A DNA stretch of 64,000 bases from Corynebacterium xerosis NBRC 16721 = ATCC 373 (GCF_001552415.1 NZ_BCRD01000001.1:248001-312000), one strand, 5' to 3'. Positions 33,119 through 42,213 are shown, numbered from the stretch's first letter. Numbers and translations are program-made. The notes: generated from the sequence alone by a model not told the origin.

Positions 33119-33883
33119 ATGTCCACGACTTCGCGGTTCCATGATCTCCACCATCTGGATGAGCCCCTGGTGTTGCCCAACGCCTGGGATCATGCGTCGG
33201 CGATGCTGTTCGCCCAGGCGGGTTTCCAGGCAGTCGGCACCACGAGTCTCGGGGTGGCGGCGGCGATGGGGGCGCCGGACGCGAGCGGTCTGGCGCGGGA
33301 CGCGACGTCGGCCCTCGCGCGGATGTTGCGCACGCTGCCGTGTCCCGTGACCATCGACGTCGAGGATGGCTTTTCCCCGGATCCGGCGGAGGTGGCGGAC
33401 TTCGTCGCAACCTTGCGGAGCGACGGAATCAATCTGGAGGACGGAACCGGCGGCTCGTTGTCGGATCCTGCGCGCCATGCGGAGAAAATCACGGCGGTGA
33501 AGGAACGCTGCCCCGCCCTCTTCGTCAATGCGCGGGTCGACACCTACTGGCTGGGCGAAAAGGCCGACGTCGCCGAAACGTTGCGTCGAGCGCATGCTTA
33601 CGTCGACGCCGGCGCGGACGGCATTTTCATTCCCGGCAACCTCGACCTGGAGGACCTCGAGGTGTTGTGCCGGGAGATCCCCCGGCCGGTCAACGCGCTG
33701 GCGTCGGCCCGCCACTCGGTGCCGGCCCTTGCGGGCGTCGGCGTGCGGAGGGTGTCCACCGGTTCGCTGTTGTACCGGGCCGCGCTCCAGACCGCGGTCG
33801 ATGTTGCCGCAAACGTCGCGGGCGGTGGATTGGCCCCGTCCGTCATCTCCTACGCCGACGTGGACGCGCTCGCGATTCAGTGA
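33119..33883 (+). CDS. Isocitrate lyase/PEP mutase family protein
   Basis: A 254-aa TIM-barrel enzyme. It begins FHDLHHLDEPLVLPNAWDHASAMLFAQAGF, then has the Mg-binding acidic motif TIDVEDGFS, NLEDGTGG and NARVDTYW, and ends with VRRVSTGSLLYRAAL. This is the small PEP-mutase-like group (related to 2-methylisocitrate lyase and oxaloacetate decarboxylase), whose members make or break a C-C or C-P bond next to a carboxylate. The KKCG-type loop of true isocitrate lyase is absent. Substrate unknown. It stands alone. Confidence 0.8.
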   Translation: MSTTSRFHDLHHLDEPLVLPNAWDHASAMLFAQAGFQAVGTTSLGVAAAMGAPDASGLARDATSALARMLRTLPCPVTIDVEDGFSPDPAEVADFVATLRSDGINLEDGTGGSLSDPARHAEKITAVKERCPALFVNARVDTYWLGEKADVAETLRRAHAYVDAGADGIFIPGNLDLEDLEVLCREIPRPVNALASARHSVPALAGVGVRRVSTGSLLYRAALQTAVDVAANVAGGGLAPSVISYADVDALAIQ

Positions 33884-33897
33884 CGTCGGCCGGCACC

Positions 33898-34371
33898 CTA
33901 CTCCGGCACCGCGACCGTGACGGTGTCGCCGCCGTACCCGTTGGCCTGGTCGCGGCCTTCGACCACCACCTCGTCGACGCCGTCAGGGATCGCGAACGGC
34001 CCGCGCGAACGGGTGAGCGGCTGCTCATCGGCGTGGTCGTGGGCGAGGTCGTGTTCGGCGAGCACCTCGCCGTCGGCGGTCATCACGCGCCACCCGTCGG
34101 CGTAGCGCTCCGGGGTGTCGTACGGCGAGGAGATGGTCACCGCGATCCGGAGCTCGTCGCCGCTGCGGGTCAGCTCGGCGTCGAGGACGTCCGGGAACTC
34201 CTGGTCGCTTGCGGCTGACGAGCTGTGTTCGGTGGCGTCGGCGTCGTCAAGCACGGACTGCGTGGTGCCGGTCGGCGCATCGCTTTCCGACGGCCCGCCG
34301 CATCCCGCAAGCGCCGTCACCGCCACGAGTCCCGTGGAAACCAGTGCCGTGGCGAAGGTGCGTCGTCTCAT
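33898..34371 (-). CDS. Small lipoprotein
   Basis: A 157-aa lipoprotein: Arg-rich start MRRRTFATAL, hydrophobic core, lipobox LAGC, then a low-complexity Ser/Asp/Thr linker and a beta-rich domain (ELRIAVTISSPYDTPERYADGWRV). It should be anchored on the outer face of the membrane. The ATG at 34371 gives a standard signal peptide; the open frame extends further but without need. No named family is recognised. Convergent with the PEP-mutase-like gene. Confidence 0.7.
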   Translation of the reverse strand: MRRRTFATALVSTGLVAVTALAGCGGPSESDAPTGTTQSVLDDADATEHSSSAASDQEFPDVLDAELTRSGDELRIAVTISSPYDTPERYADGWRVMTADGEVLAEHDLAHDHADEQPLTRSRGPFAIPDGVDEVVVEGRDQANGYGGDTVTVAVPE

Positions 34372-34437
34372 GGCGCCGACGGTAGCAGCGACGTCGATTG
34401 CGTTCGGCACGAAAAGTCGGCGGGTATGTTGTGGGGC

Positions 34438-35154
34438 ATGAGCATGGGAAATCTGCGTTCACGGTTCCGGGGCGCCGCGGTCGCGGTCGCGGCGGCCGCT
34501 CTGCTGGCGGGATGCGCGGACGGCGCCGATGGCGGCAACGATGCAAGCGCCGGGGACGGGGGAACGGCCGCGGAGAATACCGCTCAGCCGGCCGGCGCGA
34601 ACGGGGGCGACGGCGGGTCCGGCGACGGGGGAGCCGAGGACCGACCGAATCCGACGTTCGATGATGAGCCGGATACGCAGGGCGACTCCGACGAACGGGA
34701 CGAGCCCGCCCGGTCGAGCGGCTCGGAGGGCAGGGCCGACATCCCGTCGGATCCGTCGCCCGTGCAGACCGTCAAGCCGCAGTCCGGGGGCGTCGCCGTG
34801 TTCACGACGCCGTCGGGGAACATCAGCTGCGGCATCTCGTCGGCGGGGCTGCGGTGCGGGATCGCCAGCTACAACGACAATATGCCCTACGGGGAGGCCC
34901 GCACCGGCGGCCCGATCGACAGCGTGAGCATCACCGACGGCAATGCTTCCATGTTCGCGAGCAGCGACGTCCCGCCGTGGAGCACCGGAGCTTTCGGCGC
35001 CGGCGACACCCTGTCCCCGCAGGTCGTCGGCTACGGCGAGGCGGTGTCCCACGGCGACTTCGTGTGCTTGTCCGAGCAGACGGGATTGACCTGCTGGGAC
35101 ACCGCGTCCGGCGTGGGCGCGTTCATGTCCAGGGAAAAGACCGAACTGTTCTAG
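34438..35154 (+). CDS. Lipoprotein with acidic linker and Cys-rich domain
   Basis: A 238-aa lipoprotein: signal MSMGNLRSRFRGAAVAVAAAALLAGC, a ~80-residue Gly/Asp/Ala-rich linker, and a C-terminal domain with paired cysteines (SGNISCGISSAGLRCGI and DFVCLSEQTGLTCWD) that probably forms disulfides outside the cell. Similar domains occur in actinobacterial secreted proteins of unknown function. It is divergent from the other lipoprotein gene, 66 bp away, so both may share regulation. Confidence 0.7.
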   Translation: MSMGNLRSRFRGAAVAVAAAALLAGCADGADGGNDASAGDGGTAAENTAQPAGANGGDGGSGDGGAEDRPNPTFDDEPDTQGDSDERDEPARSSGSEGRADIPSDPSPVQTVKPQSGGVAVFTTPSGNISCGISSAGLRCGIASYNDNMPYGEARTGGPIDSVSITDGNASMFASSDVPPWSTGAFGAGDTLSPQVVGYGEAVSHGDFVCLSEQTGLTCWDTASGVGAFMSREKTELF

Positions 35155-35263
35155 GGGCGCGTCGCCGGCCGACGACCATCGCCTTCCGCCCGATGAAGCC
35201 GATCAGATTCCATCTCTCATCCGACTCTTCCCCCACCTCTCATCCGACAATTGGAGCAATGAC

Positions 35264-35635
35264 ATGACCGAGCCAGCCACCGACCAGATCCCGCCGTGCC
35301 CCGAGTGCGCCAGCGAGTACACCTACGAGTCCGGTTCGTCGGTCATCTGCCCGATGTGCGGCCATGAGTGGGTGCCCGGCGAAGCCGAATCAGCGGAGGC
35401 CGACGCCGCGTCCGCGTCGGTGGTCAAGGACGCCGTGGGCAACGTGCTGTCCGACGGCGACGACGTCTCCGTGGTGAAGTCACTCAAGGTCAAGGGCGGC
35501 GGCGCGATCAAGATCGGCACGAAGGTGACCAACATCCGCCTGCTCGAGGATCCCGTCGACGGCCACGACATCGACGCGAAGGTCCCCGGGGCGGGGCAGA
35601 TGTACCTGAAGTCGAGCGTGGTGAAGAAGCTGTAG
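35264..35635 (+). CDS. yjdM: YjdM/PhnA family zinc-ribbon protein
   Basis: A 123-aa protein: N-terminal zinc ribbon CPECASEYTYESGSSVICPMCGHEW, then an acidic linker and the PhnA C-terminal domain (VVKDAVGNVLSDGDDVSVVKSLKVKG to GAGQMYLKSSVVKKL). The family was named for a phosphonate locus but is not an enzyme of that pathway in most bacteria, and its role is unclear. GGAG precedes the ATG. It stands alone. Confidence 0.9.
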   Translation: MTEPATDQIPPCPECASEYTYESGSSVICPMCGHEWVPGEAESAEADAASASVVKDAVGNVLSDGDDVSVVKSLKVKGGGAIKIGTKVTNIRLLEDPVDGHDIDAKVPGAGQMYLKSSVVKKL

Positions 35636-35697
35636 GGCCACGCTTCACGACGGCCCGGCGCACTGCCCGGTGGCGATCGCCGGCGCCGGACTCCGGC

Positions 35698-36333
35698 TCA
35701 GAGGAAGCCCCGGCGCGCGAGATCCATCGCACCGTCGAGGAACCTGGCGACGTCCTCTCGCGGAGTTCCCTTCATGTTCGGGATCCGGATCGCCGACATC
35801 GGCCGTTCGCCGCCGAGCAACGCCCGGCTGCGTCCGGGATCAAGCACTTTTTGCGCGTGCGGCGGCAGCAGCGCGGCCCGTCGGCTGCCGTGCCCGGTGA
35901 GGGGGAGGACCAGGGTGAGGGAGCGGCCTTCGTCGTAAAGCGACTGTTCCATCCGCGATGTCGTCGGCGCGACGTCGGTCCACGAGATCGGACCGACGCC
36001 GCCGATGGTGAGGCCGCGGCGGTCTACCACCCATTGCGATTCGCGGGAGAAGAGGCTGATGCGGGCCAGCGTGCCCGCGATGAGGAGGCCGAAGCCGGTG
36101 ACCCCGAACGCCGCGAGCCCCACCTCCGCGGCACCCGCGAGCACGAGGATCACGCCGGCCAGCGAAATCAGCAGCGCGACGCCCGCGATCCCCGCCGCGA
36201 TCGAGCGCAGCTCAAATCGCTTCGGCTCGAGCATAACGGTGCCGTTGGCGCGCAGCTCTCGCCACAGGTCATCGGGGGTCCGGGAGGCGGTCGCCGGGGA
36301 CGGGCCGCCCCTGCCCGGGAGGTGGTCGGCCAT
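35698..36333 (-). CDS. Membrane protein with PH-like domain
   Basis: A 211-aa protein with a polar N-terminus, two membrane segments (AAGIAGVALLISLAGVILVLA and GLAAFGVTGFGLLIAGTLA) and a C-terminal region SQWVVDRRGLTIGGVGPISWTDVAPTT. That region reads like the bacterial PH-like domain found next to membrane helices. Function unknown. GAGGATCACC precedes the ATG. It resembles in layout the protein at 38257-38889. Confidence 0.65.
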   Translation of the reverse strand: MADHLPGRGGPSPATASRTPDDLWRELRANGTVMLEPKRFELRSIAAGIAGVALLISLAGVILVLAGAAEVGLAAFGVTGFGLLIAGTLARISLFSRESQWVVDRRGLTIGGVGPISWTDVAPTTSRMEQSLYDEGRSLTLVLPLTGHGSRRAALLPPHAQKVLDPGRSRALLGGERPMSAIRIPNMKGTPREDVARFLDGAMDLARRGFL

Positions 36334-36438
36334 GGTGATCCTCGTGGGTCGGGGGCGGGTGCTCGGGTGCGGGCGGGAATGCGGGCCATGGCCCCCACCA
36401 CGTCATCGGCGAGGGCATAGATCCGACCGCCGACGGCG

Positions 36439-37131
36439 TCAGGCGCCCAGCGCCTCGACGATCTTTTCGGCGGTCTTCGTCGCCGACGTCGGGTTCTGCC
36501 CCGTGATCAGGGTGCCGTCGGCGACCACGTGCGGGCCGAAGGGAATCGGGTTCTTCCCGTAATCGGCTCCGCGCGCCTTCATCTCGGCCTCGACGTCGTA
36601 GGGGACCAGCTTTGCGACGCCCGCCGCCACCTCTTCCCGCCAGGAAAAGCCGGTCAGCGCGCGACCGTCGACGAGGCGGGCGCCATCGGACAGCGTCACG
36701 TCCAACAGCCCGCAGTAGCCGTGGCACACGGCGCCGACGACGCCGCCGCGCTCGAAAATTTCCCGGGTCAGCCGCTGCAGGCCCTCGCTGGACTGGAAAT
36801 CGAACATGGTGCCGTGGCCGCCGGTGAAGTAGATCGCGTCGAAATCGGCGGAGTCGAGGTCATCGGGGCTCGCGGTGTCGCCGAACAGCGCCATGCGCGC
36901 CGGGTCCCCGTGCCACGCCTTCGCGGAGGAGTCGTAGAACGGGAACTTCAGCGACTTGGGCTCGAGGGGGACGAACCCGCCGGCCGGGCTGACCAGGGTC
37001 TGCTCGAAACCGTGCTGCTCGAAGACGTCCCACGCGTGGGTGAGTTCGGACAGCCACAGTCCGGTGGGGACGTCGGGGTCGGTCTCGTAACGGTCGACGT
37101 TGGTGGCGACGTGGAGGATTCGCTTGGTCAT
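36439..37131 (-). CDS. DJ-1/PfpI family protein (Hsp31-like)
   Basis: A 230-aa protein of the DJ-1/PfpI superfamily: E29 in LWLSEL, IYFTGGHGTMFDF, and the nucleophile elbow GAVCHGYCG with C136 and H137. The long N-terminal half and the GLWLSEL motif place it with Hsp31/glyoxalase III-like members, which detoxify methylglyoxal or act as deglycases/chaperones. GGGAG lies before the ATG. It is followed in transcription by a tocopherol-cyclase-like gene whose ATG lies upstream of it; the two overlap by 4 bp (stop/start TGA-ATG), so they are co-translated. Confidence 0.85.
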   Translation of the reverse strand: MTKRILHVATNVDRYETDPDVPTGLWLSELTHAWDVFEQHGFEQTLVSPAGGFVPLEPKSLKFPFYDSSAKAWHGDPARMALFGDTASPDDLDSADFDAIYFTGGHGTMFDFQSSEGLQRLTREIFERGGVVGAVCHGYCGLLDVTLSDGARLVDGRALTGFSWREEVAAGVAKLVPYDVEAEMKARGADYGKNPIPFGPHVVADGTLITGQNPTSATKTAEKIVEALGA

Positions 37132-38216
37132 CGGATGCTCCCATGATTGTCGGGGTCGATTGGCATGGACGGCGGGGCGTGGGTCAGGGTGTCGTCCAGT
37201 CCGCGGCGGCGGAGCTCGGCGCGGGCGCGGTCAAGGCCACCGTGCTCGAGTGCGGCCAGGGACGTCGTGCCCGTCCAGACGTGCTTGCCGAACCGCGACA
37301 CCGTGACCTCCAAATCGCCCACGAGATGCTCGAGGTCGCCGGGGGTGTTGCGGTGCTCGCTGGGCAACGGTACCGGCAGGACGAATGCCTGGTCCAGGGG
37401 AGCGGACGCCTCGACCTCGATGCGCCAGCCGAAGCCCCGGCCCGACAGCCTCCACTCCTCGTCGGCGGTGGTCGTGGTCACGGGACTGACGACGGGATCG
37501 CCGAGGCGGATGACGCGGCCGTCGGGAAGCATGACCACCAGCGCGGTCACCTCGACCTTCATCGGCCCCGAGGTGACCAGCCCACCGGCGAACGCCAGCG
37601 ACGCGCCGGGCTCGTCGAAGCCCTGCGCCTGACCCCACCACCAGGAAACCGGGAAGCCCTCGCGGCCCCAGTTCTTCTCCGAGTAGACCTGCGCGCCGTC
37701 GAACTCCCAGGTCCCGCCGTCGATGGTCGCGGTGCCCGACGCGCGGCCGCCCGGCAGCCACGGGTGCCAGTATTGGTTGAGCGCCGGGATGGTCTGGAAG
37801 ACGCTCGAACCGCCGGCGATCTTGTGCGGCCACGGGGCCAGTTCATGGAAGGTCACGTCGAGCCGGGCGTCCTCGCCGAGATCGACGTGGAGTTCACGGT
37901 CGTTGCCCTCGAAGGCGGGGCGTCCGTCACCCGCTTCGGAAAATCCGCCCCGAACCCCGAGGCCGTCCGGGTCGGTCCAGGAACCGTCGAGGGCCTCGGT
38001 GCGCACGAATCCGTTGGGCCACGACGCCAGTCCGATCGTCGACCACGTGCCGTCAGGCCCCTTGTTCGCGCCGCACAGGGCGATGACCACGCGGCCGGTC
38101 TCCGGGTCGGTGATCCGCCAGAAGTACCCCTCCATGGCGACGCCATGATGGGCGCGCCGCGGATCGCCGAACAGGGGGTCGGCTCCGGTGGAACGGTATC
38201 GGCGCAGAAACTTCAT
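37128..38216 (-). CDS. Tocopherol-cyclase-like protein
   Basis: A 362-aa protein of the tocopherol cyclase family: DPRRAHHGVAMEGYFWRITDPETGRVV at the start and the hallmark QVYSEKNWGREGFPVSWWWGQAQGF in the middle. Further beta strands end in a charged tail. In plants and cyanobacteria this fold closes the chromanol ring. Corynebacteria make no tocopherol, so the substrate here must differ, perhaps a menaquinone or carotenoid derivative (inference). It is first of a two-gene unit with the DJ-1-like protein gene, with a 4-bp overlap. Confidence 0.75.
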   Translation of the reverse strand: MKFLRRYRSTGADPLFGDPRRAHHGVAMEGYFWRITDPETGRVVIALCGANKGPDGTWSTIGLASWPNGFVRTEALDGSWTDPDGLGVRGGFSEAGDGRPAFEGNDRELHVDLGEDARLDVTFHELAPWPHKIAGGSSVFQTIPALNQYWHPWLPGGRASGTATIDGGTWEFDGAQVYSEKNWGREGFPVSWWWGQAQGFDEPGASLAFAGGLVTSGPMKVEVTALVVMLPDGRVIRLGDPVVSPVTTTTADEEWRLSGRGFGWRIEVEASAPLDQAFVLPVPLPSEHRNTPGDLEHLVGDLEVTVSRFGKHVWTGTTSLAALEHGGLDRARAELRRRGLDDTLTHAPPSMPIDPDNHGSIR

Positions 38217-38256
38217 GCCGCCAGTGAAGCACAGGGGCGGCGGCCCGGGAAGGGGC

Positions 38257-38889
38257 TCAGGCCCAGTGGTGGCCCGGCCCCGGAGGGGCGCCGAAATCGC
38301 GGTGGGCCCGGTCCAATAGTTCGTGCAGGGCTTTCGGGCCGCCGGAGAATCGTCGCAAAGCAATCCGCCCGTGCCCGAACATCGACGCGTTGGCCGAGTC
38401 CAACCGGCGCATCGTCGGGGACAAGCCGGCCCGGTACGCGGCGTACGCGCCGGGGACCAGATGCATGAACACCGTGTACTGGCCCTTGAACGGCCAGCGC
38501 CCGCCCAGGTACATGCCGGAAAAACCCGTGATGTCCCGCCAGGCGGTCATTGAAACGGTGACGCGCTCGCCCTTCTTCATCCGCTGTTCGGCAAGGCCGT
38601 CCCAGGTCAACGTCAGCGCCGCACGCCACCGCATTTGAATGAGCACGCCGACGAAGCCGACGGCGCCGAAGAGCAGCGACAACAGGCCGATCCACACCTC
38701 GAGCCCCGTGAACGCCTCGGCCCACTCGTCGGAGGCCTCGATGGTCGCGTACAACATCGCCGCGCCGATGACGATGAACACGATGGCGAAGACGATCAGC
38801 AGCAGGGAGTGGCCCACGGATTGCGGGACGTCGACGCGCCCCGTCGTCCGCAGCTGGCGGTGGCGCTCCTCTGCGAGCCGTTTTCCCAT
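38257..38889 (-). CDS. Two-helix membrane protein of unknown function
   Basis: A 210-aa protein: basic N-terminus MGKRLAEERHRQLR, two membrane segments (LLLIVFAIVFIVIGAAML and VWIGLLSLLFGAVGFVGVLI), then a cytoplasmic domain MRWRAALTLTWDGLAEQRMKKGERVTVSMTAW. That domain looks like a PH-like beta domain with a Trp-rich loop. The ATG at 38889 is chosen because upstream sequence in this frame is shadow of the divergent gene. No family name assigned. Confidence 0.65.
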   Translation of the reverse strand: MGKRLAEERHRQLRTTGRVDVPQSVGHSLLLIVFAIVFIVIGAAMLYATIEASDEWAEAFTGLEVWIGLLSLLFGAVGFVGVLIQMRWRAALTLTWDGLAEQRMKKGERVTVSMTAWRDITGFSGMYLGGRWPFKGQYTVFMHLVPGAYAAYRAGLSPTMRRLDSANASMFGHGRIALRRFSGGPKALHELLDRAHRDFGAPPGPGHHWA

Positions 38890-38991
38890 GCGGACATGGT
38901 ACGTGGGGAACATTTCCGTGCGGAGTGGCGTTGGATGGTGTCCATCAGTCGGGTGCGCTGGGCGCATCCGGCGCCGAATGAAGGGGAGCAC

Positions 38992-39681
38992 GTGAACGAA
39001 GCGGAAGGTGGCGGCGCCGTGCCGGATTTGGGCTCGTTGGAGCAGCAGGCGCGGCGGTTGGTCGACGTCGGAGCGTTGGCTGCGGCCGTCGGTCGGCTGA
39101 CGGAAAAGGAGCTTTTCGACGCCGTGGCCGGCCTGGAAGACACGGTTCCGGCCGGATCTCTGCTGGTGGTGTCGGAGGCCGTGCTGCCGGCGTCGGCGCT
39201 GGCTCCGCTGTTGCGGCTGCCGGATCCGGCGGGCGGGGAGGACCTGCCCGGGTTCATCGTCGAGGACATGGTCGACGTCGACGCGTTCGCGCCGACGGCG
39301 GTGACGATGCCGGAGTCGGTCGTCTACGCGGTGGCCGACCCGGGGCGCGGCGACGAGCTGCGCAATGCGTCGCCGGCCGAGGCGCTCGAGGACATGGCCG
39401 CGGTGGGCCGGGAACCGATGACGTTGGCCGAGGGCATCCACTGGGTGCTGCAGGCGCCGGAAGCGCTCGGCCGGAACACGTGCTTCATGACCATCGCGTC
39501 GCGCAAGCCCAAGCCCGGCAAGAACGCGACCTTCGATTCGCGCACGCCGGCGCTGTGGATCTCCAACGGCACCGGCCGCGATGGCGCGCAGCGGAAGAAC
39601 GCGCCGAAGGTCGGTTGGTGCTGGTGGAACAACCGCCACACGTGGCTTGGGTTCGCCTCGACGACGGGGCGAATCGGGTAG
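38992..39681 (+). CDS. DUF5701 family protein
   Basis: A 229-aa soluble protein fitting DUF5701: LEQQARRLVDVG near the N-terminus, VSEAVLPASALAPLLRL, VDVDAFAP, and the C-terminal PALWISNG to KVGWCWWNNRHTWLGFASTTGRIG. Function of the family is unknown. GTG 38992 has AAGGGGAG at the right distance and is the only start with support. Divergent from the membrane protein gene at 38257-38889. Confidence 0.75.
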   Translation: MNEAEGGGAVPDLGSLEQQARRLVDVGALAAAVGRLTEKELFDAVAGLEDTVPAGSLLVVSEAVLPASALAPLLRLPDPAGGEDLPGFIVEDMVDVDAFAPTAVTMPESVVYAVADPGRGDELRNASPAEALEDMAAVGREPMTLAEGIHWVLQAPEALGRNTCFMTIASRKPKPGKNATFDSRTPALWISNGTGRDGAQRKNAPKVGWCWWNNRHTWLGFASTTGRIG

Positions 39682-39732
39682 GGGCAGCGCGAGGACAGCA
39701 GGCCAAGGATTCGACGACCGTAGACTTCGGCC

Positions 39733-40962
39733 ATGCGACGACTTCTCGCCCTCACCGCCGCCGCCTCGCTGCTCGTGGCGGGGTGCTCCGCGCCATCGGA
39801 CGACACGTCAGGCGCCGGTGGTTCCGGCGGGGACCGGCCCGTCGAGGGCGCCGATTCCGCGGGGGCGGCCGGTGGGACGGCCGACGCGGGGGAATCCGGC
39901 CAGCTCGACGAAGGCTTTGCGGTCACCGAACACGGGACCTTCGATGAGGGATGGTCGATGGCTTTCCTGCCCGGCGGGGAGCATCTTCTCGTCGCCGAAC
40001 GCGGCGGCGGATTGAAGCTCCGCGATCAGGCCACCGGCGGGGTCATCGACGTCGAGGGAGCACCTGAAGTCCGTCATGCCGGGCAGGGCGGCCTGCACGA
40101 CGTAATCCCGGGACCGACTTTCGCCGACGACGGCACCGTCTACCTCAGCTGGGTGCGCGATCATCCGGATGGCGCACAGGGCGTCGTGGGGCGGGGCACG
40201 CTCGACGTCGGCGGCGGGCAACTGAGCGGCCTCGACGTCATCTGGGAGCAGACGCCCGCAGAAGGCAGCGGTCATTTCGCGCTGCGCATGCTCGTGCAGG
40301 GCGACCATCTCTTCATCACGACCGGCGATCGCCAGGAGTTCACGCCGGCGCAGGACACGTCGAACAATCTCGGCGCCATCGTCCGGCTCACCCTCGACGG
40401 CGAACCCGCGCCGGGCAATCCGTGGGCGGGGGAGGGCGATGACCGGCCCGCCGGCGAAACGGAGGGGGACGACAAGTCCGCGGAACTGTGGAGCATCGGC
40501 CACCGCAATCCTCTCGGCATTGCGGAAGACGCCGACGGCGCGATCTGGTCGTCGGAAATGGGCCCGCAGGGCGGCGACGAGCTCAACCGCATCGAGGCCG
40601 GCGCGAACTACGGCTGGCCGGAGGCGTCCATGGGCGTCCATTACGGAGGCGACGACATCCCCGACCATTCCGACGGGGATGGCTTCACGGCGCCGTCCGC
40701 CCACTGGGTGCCCGCGATGTCCCCGGGCAATCTGATGATCTACCGCGGCTCGCTTTTCGACGGCTGGCGCGGATCCGCCTTGCTCGGCGGGTTGTCCGGG
40801 CAGAAGATCGTCCGCGTGGACCTCGACGGGGACCGTGCAACGGTGGCCGAAGAGTGGGACATGGGCGAACGCATCCGCGCCATCGACGAGGCCCCGGATG
40901 GTTCGCTGTGGGTCCTCGAAGACGGTGCCGGTGGTCGGCTGCTGCAGCTGCGGCCGAAATAG
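39733..40962 (+). CDS. Soluble-glucose-dehydrogenase-like (PQQ-type) lipoprotein
   Basis: A 409-aa exported lipoprotein: MRRLLALTAAASLLVAGC lipobox, a Ser/Gly linker, and a six-bladed beta-propeller of the aldose sugar dehydrogenase/YliI family. It shows the catalytic-site segments EGSGHFALR, IGHRNPLGIAED, EMGPQGGDELN and YGWP. Family members oxidise sugars with PQQ, yet many bacteria carrying them make no PQQ; no pqq genes are visible here. TAGACT seven nt before the ATG suggests a leaderless mRNA. Confidence 0.8.
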   Translation: MRRLLALTAAASLLVAGCSAPSDDTSGAGGSGGDRPVEGADSAGAAGGTADAGESGQLDEGFAVTEHGTFDEGWSMAFLPGGEHLLVAERGGGLKLRDQATGGVIDVEGAPEVRHAGQGGLHDVIPGPTFADDGTVYLSWVRDHPDGAQGVVGRGTLDVGGGQLSGLDVIWEQTPAEGSGHFALRMLVQGDHLFITTGDRQEFTPAQDTSNNLGAIVRLTLDGEPAPGNPWAGEGDDRPAGETEGDDKSAELWSIGHRNPLGIAEDADGAIWSSEMGPQGGDELNRIEAGANYGWPEASMGVHYGGDDIPDHSDGDGFTAPSAHWVPAMSPGNLMIYRGSLFDGWRGSALLGGLSGQKIVRVDLDGDRATVAEEWDMGERIRAIDEAPDGSLWVLEDGAGGRLLQLRPK

Positions 40963-40983
40963 CCGTGCCGCCTGGGGGCGCAG

Positions 40984-41604
40984 CTAGCTGGACACGCCCA
41001 GGGCCTTGCCGACCGTCTCGTCATCGCCGAGCACGTCGAGGATGCAGGCGGCGAGGTCGGCGCGGGGGATGGAGCCACCGAGGGTGCCCTCGTCGGAGAC
41101 CTCGAGGGCCCGCCACGTTCCGGTGGCGGGCTTGTCCTTCAGGCCGGTGGGGCGCACGACGGTCCAGTCGAGGTCGGAGGCGAACACGGCGGCCTCCTGC
41201 TCGTCGTGGTCGGCCAGGGGCTTGGCCAGCAGGGCGGACATCAGCACGCGCAGCGGGGCGGGCATCTGGGAGCCGGAATCGCCGGCGCCGAGGGAGGACT
41301 GGACGACCAGGCGGCGCACGCCGGCGGCGGCCATCGCGGAAATCACCGAACGGGTGATGGTCGCGCGCGCGTTCTTCACGCCCTTCGCGCCGCCGACGGT
41401 GACCACGACGGCGTCGGCTCCGGCGAGGGCATCGCGCAGCGTCCCGGAATCGGCGGGGGCGGACGCGTCGGCGGTGACGATCGTCGCCCCGGCCGGGCCG
41501 GTGCCGCTGCGGGAGACGACCGTGACATCGTGGTCGGCGTCCATGGCCACCGTCGCCAGCTCCGCGCCGGTGCCCTTCGAACCGCCGATGATGGTGAGCT
41601 TCAC
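40984..41604 (-). CDS. NAD(P)-binding atypical SDR protein
   Basis: A 206-aa Rossmann protein starting MKLTIIGGSKGTGAELATVAMD. The IIGGSKGTGAE loop binds NAD(P), and RLVVQSSLGAGDS, then WTVVRPTGLKD match the atypical SDR (NmrA/YwnB-like) group. The Tyr-xxx-Lys pair of classical SDRs is absent, so it is probably a reductase of unusual type or a redox sensor. The start is GTG at 41604. It stands alone and convergent to the propeller lipoprotein gene. Confidence 0.75.
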   Translation of the reverse strand: MKLTIIGGSKGTGAELATVAMDADHDVTVVSRSGTGPAGATIVTADASAPADSGTLRDALAGADAVVVTVGGAKGVKNARATITRSVISAMAAAGVRRLVVQSSLGAGDSGSQMPAPLRVLMSALLAKPLADHDEQEAAVFASDLDWTVVRPTGLKDKPATGTWRALEVSDEGTLGGSIPRADLAACILDVLGDDETVGKALGVSS

Positions 41605-41703
41605 TGTGCCGTCCTCGTCGTCGTGGTCGTGTTCGTCGTGTTCGTGGTCTTCGAAAATCGTGGTGCGCTGGGCCCGAGAACCTTACCGCGCCCCCGGGCG
41701 GCT

Positions 41704-42114
41704 CTAACCCGTCGCCTGCATCAGCACGAACATGCCGGCCAGCAGGAACGCGACGCCCACGGAGACCAGCAGGGCGTTGAGCAGGAACGTCGGATTCGCC
41801 TGGCGGGGCACGCGCACCTCGCCGGGCTCGCCGCCGGGGCCCGGCCGCCCGATCTCGACGTCGACGACCTGGCCGACGTTGCCGGCCGCGAAGTTGCTGT
41901 AGAAGGTGTCGGTCACGATGCGCTCGGTGCCGTCCCGGTCGACGACCTTGAGCACCATCGCCCGCAGATCATCGCGGGGCCGCCCCATCGAACCCGTGAC
42001 CACGGCGGTGGTGCGGAAGCTCCCCGCCGCACGCCGGGTGCGCAGGGCCAGCCACACGACCGCTGCCACGATGGCCAGCACGCCGATCGCGATGAGAATG
42101 GACGCCACCAACAT
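41704..42114 (-). CDS. DUF3592-like membrane protein
   Basis: A 136-aa protein with a membrane segment at each end (MLVASILIAIGVLAIVAAVVWLAL and LLNALLVSVGVAFLLAGMFVL) and a beta-rich middle (FRTTAVVTGSMGRPRDDLRAMVLKVVDRDGTER). That is the DUF3592 layout. ATG 42114 has GGGAGG 8 nt upstream; GTG 42123 would overlap that site. Function unknown. Confidence 0.65.
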   Translation of the reverse strand: MLVASILIAIGVLAIVAAVVWLALRTRRAAGSFRTTAVVTGSMGRPRDDLRAMVLKVVDRDGTERIVTDTFYSNFAAGNVGQVVDVEIGRPGPGGEPGEVRVPRQANPTFLLNALLVSVGVAFLLAGMFVLMQATG

Positions 42115-42213
42115 CGCCGTCACCTCCCGTCGATGCCCAGGGTAATGCCGATGCCCGGCCGGGTGGGCGGGCGAGTGGCCGTCGTCAAGCGAAAAGCCCT
42201 GGAGTCAGCTGCG

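Noticed and set aside
30377..33883. A 1168-aa open frame on the + strand across mcrB
   Set aside because: It is antisense to the clear McrB AAA+ protein; only its last 254 codons (33119-33883) are a real gene with its own start.
39733..40962. Annotating the propeller lipoprotein as a working glucose dehydrogenase
   Set aside because: No PQQ biosynthesis genes are in view and the family is often cofactor-free, so only a family-level call is made.
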